NCBI RefSeq assembly: GCF_007655305.1
Contig: NZ_VLOG01000065.1
Span: 1-64,000 of the forward strand
Reading direction: 5' to 3'
From: Algoriphagus algorifonticola
GTDB lineage: Bacteria; Bacteroidota; Bacteroidia; Cytophagales; Cyclobacteriaceae
Length of the DNA stretch: 64,000 nt
Position numbers and translations under genes: made by a program. Positions 55,611 through 63,715 of the stretch are shown here, in pieces. Numbering within the stretch: position 1 is the first letter of the stretch; every line of letters starts with the position of its first letter. The notes beneath the pieces were generated by a model. It did not search any database and was not told the DNA's origin. It saw only the letters and a program-made list of their open reading frames with translations.

Positions 55611-56390
55611 ATGATTTCCCTATTCCGAAGGCTACGGCAAAAACTCCTGATCCAAAACCGATTATCCCGATACGTAATCTATGCTTTGGGAGAGATATTT
55701 TTGGTGGTGATTGGGATTTTGATCGCCCTTCAGGTCAATAATTGGAATGAAGAAAGGAAAACCAAAAATCGTGAGCGGGATGTGCTCAAACGCCTGCAGC
55801 AGGAGATGGTGCAAGACAGTTTGAACCTGGAAAGCAGCATTAGTCTGGTAAAATATAAAGCAGAGCAAGCAGAGCGTCTGCTTCGTGCATTTGAGATTGA
55901 TTCAGAAATAGAGAATCCTCCTGAATTTGTAAGAGACGTTTTTCTGGTGGGGCGAGGCGGCAGTTATCTTCCATATATCCCTGCTTACAATGAGTTAGTG
56001 GCCAATGGTGAATTGGGGATCATCCAAAATGAGGAGATCATTAAACAAATCTCATCCTATTTGAACAGGATGAACGGCCTGCAATCATTTTTGTACGACG
56101 AGGGAGATACAAGGAGATCAGTCTACAATGCCCACATACACCGGTACTTTTCAGCTTTGATTATGAATGAAATCTGGGAATTAGGTACCCAAACCGAAAA
56201 GCTGACTGATGACATCATGGAGTCATATGAAACAGATATTCCAGGCTACCTATCGGATCCTGATTCTGATTATCATATGCGGAATGTAGCCGCTGTAAAT
56301 CTGGAATTAAAGCTTCTGTATGAGCAATCGATGGAATCCTTTACAGCTCCTATTCTGAACTTAATTAATCAGGAAATCGACAAAAATTAA
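55611..56390 (+). CDS. DUF6090 membrane protein, member 10
   Basis: The 259-aa protein starts at the ATG at 55611, one base past the kinase stop; a reading from 55557 would overlap the kinase and lacks family support. Start MISLFRRLRQKLLIQNR, helix GEIFLVVIGILIALQVN, mid-motif LVANGELGIIQNEEIIK near 129. It opens the downstream array of four and has the start type of the upstream array, unlike members 11 to 13. Confidence 0.85.
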   Translation: MISLFRRLRQKLLIQNRLSRYVIYALGEIFLVVIGILIALQVNNWNEERKTKNRERDVLKRLQQEMVQDSLNLESSISLVKYKAEQAERLLRAFEIDSEIENPPEFVRDVFLVGRGGSYLPYIPAYNELVANGELGIIQNEEIIKQISSYLNRMNGLQSFLYDEGDTRRSVYNAHIHRYFSALIMNEIWELGTQTEKLTDDIMESYETDIPGYLSDPDSDYHMRNVAAVNLELKLLYEQSMESFTAPILNLINQEIDKN

Positions 56391-56402
56391 TCCAAAGAAA
56401 AA

Positions 56403-57158
56403 ATGCTCAGAATCTTTAGACATATAAGAAAATGGTTGATGGAAGAGCGTAAGATCCGAAGATATTTGCTATACGCTCTTGGAGAAATCCTGCTGGTCAT
56501 GATCGGTATTTTGCTTGCCCTTCAAGTGAATAACTGGAATGAGCAGCGGAAAGCCAAAATCAAATCGATCACTTACCACGAAAGGATTCTTGAAGACCTT
56601 GATATCTTCATCAGTGAAACTAACCAGGCAATGAAACGCTCTACTTCAATCAGAAATTTAATCTTGGAAACTATAGATTTTTTGGAATCAAAAAACCTGC
56701 CTGAGGATAAAGTTAGGGTTTTTGAAAATACGCTTCACTTTTATTACCAGATACCCTACCGACACCCTTCCCTAACTACCTTGGATGAAATGCGGAGTAA
56801 TGGGGACCTTAGTCTTATTGGTAACCTCGATCTTAGAAAAAAGCTAATCCAGTTGGATCAAGATATTTTGTCCAATGATGAAGTGCTTGTGCAAATAGGT
56901 TATCAGAGTCAGAATCCTGTATTTTATATAGATCAATTTGTACGCTCGATACCTGATACCAGCAGCCTTACTTCTAGGGGAATCAAGGTCAACCCAAAGT
57001 TCAATTTTGAAGCAATGGCAAATGATGAAAAGCTGATCAATTATTTCTCAAAATTTTCAGTGCAATGGTCCCACCATATTATGTTTTCCAAAGGATTGAA
57101 TGAATCAGCCAATGAGTTAAGGGAAGCAGTGTCTCAAGAATTAGAAAATCTAAAATAA
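56403..57158 (+). CDS. DUF6090 membrane protein, member 11
   Basis: The 251-aa protein begins MLRIFRHIRKWLMEERK, the first of a subgroup (members 11-13) marked by the MLR-x-FRHIRK start and by Met in the helix (GEILLVMIGILLALQVN). The mid-motif MRSNGDLSLIGNLDLRK near 130 is well kept. Its stop and the next start overlap as TAATG. Confidence 0.85.
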   Translation: MLRIFRHIRKWLMEERKIRRYLLYALGEILLVMIGILLALQVNNWNEQRKAKIKSITYHERILEDLDIFISETNQAMKRSTSIRNLILETIDFLESKNLPEDKVRVFENTLHFYYQIPYRHPSLTTLDEMRSNGDLSLIGNLDLRKKLIQLDQDILSNDEVLVQIGYQSQNPVFYIDQFVRSIPDTSSLTSRGIKVNPKFNFEAMANDEKLINYFSKFSVQWSHHIMFSKGLNESANELREAVSQELENLK

Positions 57159-57922
57159 TGCTCCGATTCTTCCGACATATCCGCAAAAAGATTCTATTCT
57201 CTGACAACATCAGAAAGTATGTTCTCTATGCCCTTGGAGAGATTTTTTTGGTCATGATTGGGATTCTATTAGCATTGCAGGTCAATAATTGGAATGAAAA
57301 CAGGAAAGAGCGAAACCTAGAAAATCGCTATTTGCATAGACTGGCAGCTGATCTGGAAAAAGACATAGAAAGTTTTTCAAGATCCCTTAATGCCAATGAA
57401 AGTCGGAAGAAACGGGCTGAATTTCTTTTGGAAGCTGTGGACTCTTCGGGGCTAGTGAGTGAAGAGCCAACCTACTTTATTGAAAGTATTGAGTATGCCG
57501 GATACACCTATGATCCCGTGATTTCCGATCACATTTTTGAAGAAATTAAATCCAGCGGAAGACTGGCCATTATCCAAAATGAGGAGCTTAGAACTGCCCT
57601 CTCCACTTACTATTCAACTCTCAACAATCGGGATCAATTCAATTTTATCCGGCAGGAATTCCAAATCGACTACCTGAAATTTTCCCGTGGCATCCTTCTC
57701 CCGGAGCAACAAATAGGAGTCGGTAGCTTTAGCAGCTCAGAAACTTACTCTCCAGAAGAAGCTATGCAAGCTTACAAGAGAATGATGGCTAAACCTGAAT
57801 TTCTGGAAATATTGCCCATCACTATTCAATCCAAAACAAGGACTAGCGAAGTACTGGACAGATTCAAGGATCAAGCTGAGCTGCTTCGGGCAATGATCAT
57901 CAATCAATTAAACGAACTTTAA
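57158..57922 (+). CDS. DUF6090 membrane protein, member 12
   Basis: The 254-aa protein begins MLRFFRHIRKKILFSDN, with helix GEIFLVMIGILLALQVN and mid-motif IKSSGRLAIIQNEELRT near 130. Overlaps member 11 by one base and is followed by member 13 after two bases. The C-terminal part includes a Ser-rich loop (GVGSFSSSETYSPEE). Confidence 0.85.
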   Translation: MLRFFRHIRKKILFSDNIRKYVLYALGEIFLVMIGILLALQVNNWNENRKERNLENRYLHRLAADLEKDIESFSRSLNANESRKKRAEFLLEAVDSSGLVSEEPTYFIESIEYAGYTYDPVISDHIFEEIKSSGRLAIIQNEELRTALSTYYSTLNNRDQFNFIRQEFQIDYLKFSRGILLPEQQIGVGSFSSSETYSPEEAMQAYKRMMAKPEFLEILPITIQSKTRTSEVLDRFKDQAELLRAMIINQLNEL

Positions 57923-57924
57923 AC

Positions 57925-58662
57925 ATGCTGCGCTTCTTTCGACATATCCGCAAAAAACTCATCGAACAAGACAAGGTTCGAAATTACATCTGGTACGCTT
58001 TGGGAGAGATTTTTTTGGTCATGATTGGGATACTCTTGGCTTTGCAGGTGAACAATTGGAATGAAGAGTGGAAAGAGAAAAAGCTTTCCGATGAGTACCT
58101 AAGCAGAATAGCGGAAGATTTGGATCGCCTAGTTGAAATAAGTGGAGATCAAAAGCAGAAAATGCGGGAAATCCTTTCATCCATCACCAAAACCCAACAA
58201 TTGCTGGAAAGAAGAACAGCTCTATCTGATTACGAAAAGGAAATAGTGGATTTTGCGATAGTATGGTTTCCCAGGACAACCAATCAGTTGCCCACCATGC
58301 TCACCTATGAGGAAATGAAAGAAAGCGGCAACCTCAACCTGATCCGCAATATCCCCTTACGAAATGAATTGGCGGAATTGTACAGCTACTTGCTCCAAGT
58401 AGAAAGCACCTTCGGGCGATTGTCAGAAGATACGGAAACTCAGTTCACTATTTATAACAAATATCTGAGGGCGCACACCGACCCTGAAACACTGGAAATC
58501 ACCTATTCTTATGATTTTGATGCGATTTCCGAAGATGAAGAATTGATCAATACATTCTCAAGAATGTCGGTTCACTGGAGAGGGTTTGTCTTTTTTATGG
58601 AAAGAGTAAATGGCCTTGGTATAGATCTAAAAGAAGAAATGAGTATTCAAGCTTTTAATTAA
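57925..58662 (+). CDS. DUF6090 membrane protein, member 13
   Basis: The 245-aa protein begins MLRFFRHIRKKLIEQDK, with helix GEIFLVMIGILLALQVN and mid-motif MKESGNLNLIRNIPLRN near 131. Its C-terminal SYDFDAISEDEELINTFS resembles the matching part of member 11 (FNFEAMANDEKLINYFS). The second propeller kinase starts five bases after its stop, mirroring the kinase-first order at 30930. Confidence 0.85.
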   Translation: MLRFFRHIRKKLIEQDKVRNYIWYALGEIFLVMIGILLALQVNNWNEEWKEKKLSDEYLSRIAEDLDRLVEISGDQKQKMREILSSITKTQQLLERRTALSDYEKEIVDFAIVWFPRTTNQLPTMLTYEEMKESGNLNLIRNIPLRNELAELYSYLLQVESTFGRLSEDTETQFTIYNKYLRAHTDPETLEITYSYDFDAISEDEELINTFSRMSVHWRGFVFFMERVNGLGIDLKEEMSIQAFN

Positions 58663-58667
58663 AAAAA

Positions 58668-61600
58668 ATGAGAAATTTTATCAGATCCACAGTCCTAGCA
58701 CTTTTGATGGGTTACTGTTCTCCATTTGAAATTTTTGCGCAAACAAAAAGCCCCGTTTTTCGAAATATTACCTCGGAAGATGGCCTGCCTACTACCTCAG
58801 TAACGGATATAGACCAAGACACTTTTGGATTTATTTGGATAGGCACTTGGGACGGAGTTTATCGATTTGATGGAAAAAAATATGAGAAGATTTTTCAAGA
58901 CGGACGCTATATAGAATCCGATCAGGAGGGAGGCTTATGGATTTCAATACAAACGGGCCATTTAGGATATTACCACCCTTCCTATGACAGTGTCATATTT
59001 TTTGAAAATGTAGACGAGAGTATCAGATATCTTGATCTCAAGATTCTTGAAAACAAAAATGTACTAGCCGGAACAGGATCGGGAATCAAGCGATTTGACC
59101 CCGCCTCACAAACCTTCATCCTGGAAGAAGGCCAAAAAAAAGGAGCTGTTCGTGAGTTAAATGAAGGAAATGACGGGAGAATGAATTTTTTATCCTTTCA
59201 AGAAGAAAAAATCCAATTAGGAAGCCGATCTCCGGAAGGAAAATACAGCTATGAAGATTTTCCGATTGACAAAAACAACGAGGAGCAGCTTTCTTTTTAC
59301 CAAACCTCACCAACGATAGTATTCCCATATGGGGATAAAGGTGCTGTCATTTTTAATCCCAACGGTTTTGCCAAAAGGGAAAGCCCAAATGAAGATTGGA
59401 AGTTTTTCCAGGTAAGTAGTCCTGAAATTTTAAAAGAGAAAGGTTTTGAAAATTATAACTCTTACAAACTTCAAGGCAATTATCTCTGGCTAAATCAAAT
59501 CAATGCTATCAGCAGGGTTGATCTGGAAACCGGGGAGATGGAAACAATCAACTCTGAAATCAACAATTCCCGGGGCCTACTTCCCATGGAGAGTAATCAT
59601 GGTTGCAATTTATACATTGATCGCCAGGGGATTTTGTGGGCTTCCAGGTTCTCTTATGGCTTAAGTTTACTCAACTTATACCAATCGGACTTCGGTCTTC
59701 TACGGGATGAAAATGGCATTGTAATCGCAGATATTTTATCAGCCGCAGAAATGGAGGATGGAACCTTTTGGGTAGGTACCCGAACTTCATTGGAAAAGGG
59801 GCTCATTCATTTTTCGGAAGACGGAAAAACAATACTAGAACGCATCGGTGCTCAGGAACCGCCCCCATCAGGAGGGAAAACCATCGGAAAAGCATTGTCT
59901 CATTACTTCCCTTGGAAAATATTTGTTTCTTCTGACGGAACCCTCTGGGTGGGTACCGGTCAACCAGGCCCTGGCTATGGAGGACTAAACCGAATATCGC
60001 CTAATTTCAATCAAATTATTCGCTATAAACATGATCCGTTAGACCCCAACTCTCTTTCTCAAGATTGGATTTTCAATATTTCAGAAGATCCTCAAGGGAA
60101 ACTTTGGATAACCCATAGTGAGGGAATAGACTTTTTTGATCCTGAATCCGAAAAGTTTTCAAAAATCGACCCTGAGGGCAAATTTTTGGATCTTGATGCT
60201 TACTTGGTTGACCCTAATGGACATTTACTTGGGGTTTTGGAAGAAGCTACTATTTCGGGAGAGTCAGGCCAATGGCTTTTCACTTTAAATACTCAAACAA
60301 AAGAAATCAAGAAATTAAATCTTAAAGGCAAAAGGGGGCAAAACTACTTTACAGCCCAACCCATAATTGATAAACAAAATAGAGTTTGGGTGGCCATGAG
60401 GGAGGGCTTCGGTTACACTGATTTAACCTATGAAAAATTCTTGCATTGGGTAAATCTGGAAGAAACAGCATTCCCTGATTTGGAAATCAATGCAATCAGC
60501 TACAATGATCGCGGAGAATTATACTTTGCCACATCCGATGGAATAATTCAATATTCCCCTGATTCTGGGAACTTCCGGCGCTTCGGTTTTGAAATGGGAC
60601 TCCAATCCTTGCTGTTCGGAGGCTTGAACTACCGGGGTGAATCCGGAAAAATTTTCTTTTCTGGAAACAGCGGAGCAAATGTTTTTCATCCTGACCAAAT
60701 CAAAACCAACTCTTATCCCCCTGAGATTCTTTTCAAAGAAATTCTACTGGACGGCGAAAGCTACCAGCGCTTTTTGGACTCAGCAGAAAGGCAGCCAAGC
60801 TACATGCTTTCCTCCTTAGTAGTCCCTCCGGGTATTACTACTTTGGTAGTCCAATTTGCTGCTATTCATTTTGGTGGAAATGGGCAAAATCAATCCCAAT
60901 ACAGGTTAGTCGGGTTCAATGAAGACTGGCAGGATGCAGGCACCAATGGCAGCTTGACTTATACAAATCTGCCTGTCGGCAAATATGTGCTTGAGGTAAG
61001 GTCCATGAATCTAGATGGAGTTTGGAACCTGGAACCTGAAACTCTTAAGATTACAGTACTCCCCCCCTGGTACCTGACTTGGTGGGCCTATTCTATTTAC
61101 GCGGTAGTAATCATTTTATTGGCTATGTTTTTTATCCGGGGGCAAAGAAGAAGAGCTGCCAAAAAAGAACGGGATAAGGCAATAGACAGAGAGCTGGCCC
61201 AAGCCAAGGAGATCGAAAAAGCCTATGAAAATCTCAAGGCAGCCCAAGAGCAACTCGTTCAGCAAGAAAAACTCGCTTCTCTAGGACAACTCACCGCCGG
61301 CATCGCCCATGAGATCAAAAACCCACTGAATTTTGTCAATAATTTTTCAGAAGTTTCAATGGAGTTGATCGAGGAAGCTTTGGAGGAAATTCATCAAATT
61401 CAGGAAAATGAGCATGCTGTAGAGACAGTCGAAATTCTTTCGGATATCAAATCAAATTTGATAAAAATCTATGAACACGGTACTCGCGCCAATAGAATCG
61501 TCTCCTCCATGCTGCAGCATTCCCGAGGTGGAGAAGGTAAAATGGAACCCACCGATCTCAATGCTCTAATCAAGGAATATGTCAATTTGAGTTTCCATGG

Positions 61601-62027
61601 AATGCGCGCAGGGAAAAATCCGATCAATGTAGACATAGAGATGAATCTCGATGCCGAAGTCCGAAAGGTCAATCTAGTTTCAGAAGATTTTTCCAGAGTC
61701 ATCGTCAACTTATGCAACAATGCCTTTGATGCCATGCGGAGCAAAATGAATTCTGAATTATATCAGCCCAAACTCTTGGTACGAACAAAGGCAGAGGGAA
61801 ATCAAGTCATCATCGAAGTTGAAGACAATGGCCCCGGCATCCCCGATGAGATCAAGGACAAGATCCTTCAACCTTTCTTTACCACCAAAAAAGGAACAGA
61901 GGGAACAGGCTTGGGATTAAGTATTACCCATGATATCATCAAGGCCCACGGAGGACAATTGGATATTAAAAGTGAAATAGGAATAGGTTCTGAGTTCAAA
62001 ATTTCCTTACCTACTAAAATTGTGTAA
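58668..62027 (+). CDS. Periplasmic-propeller sensor histidine kinase 2
   Basis: The 1119-aa protein has a signal peptide (ending EIFAQ), two-component-type propellers starting ITSEDGLPTTSVTDI with blades such as FIWIGTWDGVYRFDG and LWVGTGQPG, a Y_Y_Y domain around 745-815, a transmembrane helix after LPPWYLTWWAY and a kinase core with His881 in [14 protein letters not shown]. The first strand motif ITSEDGLP is the one seen in hybrid two-component sensors of polysaccharide loci, but receiver and AraC domains are missing. The kinase core is closer to those of the giant kinases than to propeller kinase 1 (KLASLGQL versus KMASLGEL). It ends the signalling tract. Confidence 0.92.
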   Translation: MRNFIRSTVLALLMGYCSPFEIFAQTKSPVFRNITSEDGLPTTSVTDIDQDTFGFIWIGTWDGVYRFDGKKYEKIFQDGRYIESDQEGGLWISIQTGHLGYYHPSYDSVIFFENVDESIRYLDLKILENKNVLAGTGSGIKRFDPASQTFILEEGQKKGAVRELNEGNDGRMNFLSFQEEKIQLGSRSPEGKYSYEDFPIDKNNEEQLSFYQTSPTIVFPYGDKGAVIFNPNGFAKRESPNEDWKFFQVSSPEILKEKGFENYNSYKLQGNYLWLNQINAISRVDLETGEMETINSEINNSRGLLPMESNHGCNLYIDRQGILWASRFSYGLSLLNLYQSDFGLLRDENGIVIADILSAAEMEDGTFWVGTRTSLEKGLIHFSEDGKTILERIGAQEPPPSGGKTIGKALSHYFPWKIFVSSDGTLWVGTGQPGPGYGGLNRISPNFNQIIRYKHDPLDPNSLSQDWIFNISEDPQGKLWITHSEGIDFFDPESEKFSKIDPEGKFLDLDAYLVDPNGHLLGVLEEATISGESGQWLFTLNTQTKEIKKLNLKGKRGQNYFTAQPIIDKQNRVWVAMREGFGYTDLTYEKFLHWVNLEETAFPDLEINAISYNDRGELYFATSDGIIQYSPDSGNFRRFGFEMGLQSLLFGGLNYRGESGKIFFSGNSGANVFHPDQIKTNSYPPEILFKEILLDGESYQRFLDSAERQPSYMLSSLVVPPGITTLVVQFAAIHFGGNGQNQSQYRLVGFNEDWQDAGTNGSLTYTNLPVGKYVLEVRSMNLDGVWNLEPETLKITVLPPWYLTWWAYSIYAVVIILLAMFFIRGQRRRAAKKERDKAIDRELAQAKEIEKAYENLKAAQEQLVQQEKLASLGQLTAGIAHEIKNPLNFVNNFSEVSMELIEEALEEIHQIQENEHAVETVEILSDIKSNLIKIYEHGTRANRIVSSMLQHSRGGEGKMEPTDLNALIKEYVNLSFHGMRAGKNPINVDIEMNLDAEVRKVNLVSEDFSRVIVNLCNNAFDAMRSKMNSELYQPKLLVRTKAEGNQVIIEVEDNGPGIPDEIKDKILQPFFTTKKGTEGTGLGLSITHDIIKAHGGQLDIKSEIGIGSEFKISLPTKIV

Positions 62028-62107
62028 AATTAAAAAAGTACAATTATTACTTTCTCAACAAAGAGGAAGCTTTTTGATTAATAAGTGTAATTTAATGACA
62101 TAATTAA

Positions 62108-62138
62108 CTGATTTTCAATTGTTTTTTTGGTATTTTAG
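62108..62138 (+). promoter_or_regulatory. Putative promoter of the NTF2-like lipoprotein
   Basis: TTTTGGTATTTTAG (62125-62138) resembles the blocks at 27421 and 37361. CTG at 62108 lies 20 bases before TATTTTAG. The start codon is about 37 bases downstream, a usual leader length. Confidence 0.4.
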
Positions 62139-62175
62139 CTATTATTTCAAATAAAACACCTAAATCCCATCAACT

Positions 62176-62697
62176 ATGAAAAGGTTAATTTTAATTATGC
62201 TGTTTGGCTTGACTTTATCTGCTTGCCAGCAGGAACAAAGGTACACTCAACAATCTCCTGAAATCGATGCCGCAAGGGCATTATTGGCAACTTCTGCCTC
62301 GGGAGATTTTGAAGGTCAAAGGGAATATTATGCTGCAGATGCACAGATATTTTATAATGCTACTGAAGATAATCCAACTTCAGTAGATAAAATGATTGAG
62401 GAGCAAAAAGCTCAGGCAGATGATTTCTCCAATGTATCCATAACTATAGAAGATAGTGCTATTGAAATGGTCACCACTGATAAAGGCGAAAAATGGGTGA
62501 ATTGCTGGGGAGTCTGGAAAGGAACCCATACTGCATCTGGAAAATCTTTCGAAGTTCCATTTCACGAGACATTTCAATTTGTAGATGGAAAAATTGTCAA
62601 GGACTTTGGTTATTGGGACAATGCTCCAATTATGATGGCGATGATGGAATACGAAAAATCCATGGCAGCAGCAGCTGACTCTACCATGATGAATTAA
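62176..62697 (+). CDS. NTF2-like (SnoaL/DUF4440-type) lipoprotein
   Basis: The 173-aa protein has lipobox LSAC (Cys17) and an NTF2-like body: ARALLATSASGDFEGQREYYAAD, then WVNCWGVWKGTHTASGKSF and the strand pair HETFQFVDGKIVKDFGYWD. A low-complexity Met/Ala-rich tail follows (MMAMMEYEKSMAAAADSTMMN). The fold is shared with the N-termini of both giant kinases and with the gene at 25837. Function unknown; ligand binding in the envelope is plausible. Confidence 0.8.
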   Translation: MKRLILIMLFGLTLSACQQEQRYTQQSPEIDAARALLATSASGDFEGQREYYAADAQIFYNATEDNPTSVDKMIEEQKAQADDFSNVSITIEDSAIEMVTTDKGEKWVNCWGVWKGTHTASGKSFEVPFHETFQFVDGKIVKDFGYWDNAPIMMAMMEYEKSMAAAADSTMMN

Positions 62698-62718
62698 GAC
62701 TTGTCTTATCCCTCCTAA

Positions 62719-62745
62719 AATCCCCATCTCTATGGGGATTTTTTT
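62719..62745 (+). terminator. Terminator of the NTF2-like lipoprotein gene
   Basis: AATCCCCAT (62719-62727) and ATGGGGATT (62732-62740) enclose a four-base loop and are followed by five more T (seven T in all). Confidence 0.85.
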
Positions 62746-62786
62746 ATTTTAGGACCTTACAAACTAATTTTTAAACAATTTCAACT

Positions 62787-62978
62787 ATGGGACTCTTCTG
62801 GAACCTAATCCAACAAAGCCAAATTTCTGATCAAAAAGCCAGAGCCTCTACGCTGGAAGCACGCGTGGCCTACCTAGAAAATGAATTGCACAAAACCCAA
62901 CAGATCTTAAAAAAAACACTTCAAATCCTTGAGGAGCATACTGGCAAAGATTTGAATGGAGATGGAAAAATTGGATAA
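62787..62978 (+). CDS. Tiny coiled-coil protein ending in an EF-hand-like loop
   Basis: The 63-aa protein begins MGLFWNLIQQSQISDQ and continues as one long helix with heptads (LEARVAYLENELHKTQQ). The last nine residues, D55-L-N-G-D-G-K-I-G63, match the first part of a calcium-binding EF-hand or dockerin loop, but the chain ends before the usual acidic residue at loop position 12. Short proteins of this plan occur in Bacteroidota. I know no function. It stands alone and converges with the response regulator gene two bases away. Confidence 0.65.
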   Translation: MGLFWNLIQQSQISDQKARASTLEARVAYLENELHKTQQILKKTLQILEEHTGKDLNGDGKIG

Positions 62979-62980
62979 GC

Positions 62981-63715
62981 TTAGATTTTACGAATACTTC
63001 GCATTAAATCCTCCTTATACATTTTGCTAACAGGAATTACCTTGCGCTTGATCTCCAAGTGTGAATCGGCTACAGCATCAAGCTTTCTGATATTCACTAC
63101 ATAAGAGCGGTGAACTCTCAAAAAATCCTTGTTTTCCATTTTCTGGCAAAATGTATTTAATGGACTGACAATCAAATAATTTTGAGAATTGGTAATGATA
63201 TTACAATAATTTCTTTCGGCCTCGATATAAAGGATCTCATCCAACATTATTTTGATTAATTTCCCATTATTTCGGATAAAAATTCGATCGTCTAAGCTTT
63301 CAATAAAAGAATTGCTTTCAGGTATTTGCCCCCCCTTTCCTTGGATCTTCTCTTCAACTAACTCAATGGTTCTTTGTAAATTAAGCTTATTGAATGGTTT
63401 AGATATAAATGCATCTGGCTTGGTTTCTTTTGCCATTTGGAACGAAGCCTCGTCTGAATTGGCCGTAAGATAGATTAAAGGAATGGAAGCCTTTTCCTGG
63501 ATTTTCTTAGCTGCTTCCACCCCATTTATCCCCCCTTTCAGTTGAATATCCATGAGAATGATATCGGGTCGGTTCTCTAAAGCATGATTAACTGCCTCTT
63601 CTCCTCTGGACTCTATTCCTGTCACTTCATATCCTAACTTGGATAGCTGCAAAGAAATATTTGCAGCGATAATCATATCATCCTCCACAATCAAAATTCT
63701 CGTCTTCTCACTCAT
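62981..63715 (-). CDS. LytTR-family response regulator
   Basis: The 244-aa regulator has a receiver domain (about 5-125) with acidic pair Asp12-Asp13, phosphoacceptor Asp56 in ILMDIQLKGG, the Thr of YLTAN and Lys of ISKPFN, then a LytTR DNA-binding domain (about 140-244) with YIEAERNYCNI and FLRVHRSYVVNI. Its start overlaps the stop of the upstream kinase as ATGA, making a kinase-regulator pair. It is the only response regulator in the window and therefore the only visible candidate output for the kinases to its left, although its own partner is the obvious donor. Confidence 0.93.
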   Translation of the reverse strand: MSEKTRILIVEDDMIIAANISLQLSKLGYEVTGIESRGEEAVNHALENRPDIILMDIQLKGGINGVEAAKKIQEKASIPLIYLTANSDEASFQMAKETKPDAFISKPFNKLNLQRTIELVEEKIQGKGGQIPESNSFIESLDDRIFIRNNGKLIKIMLDEILYIEAERNYCNIITNSQNYLIVSPLNTFCQKMENKDFLRVHRSYVVNIRKLDAVADSHLEIKRKVIPVSKMYKEDLMRSIRKI

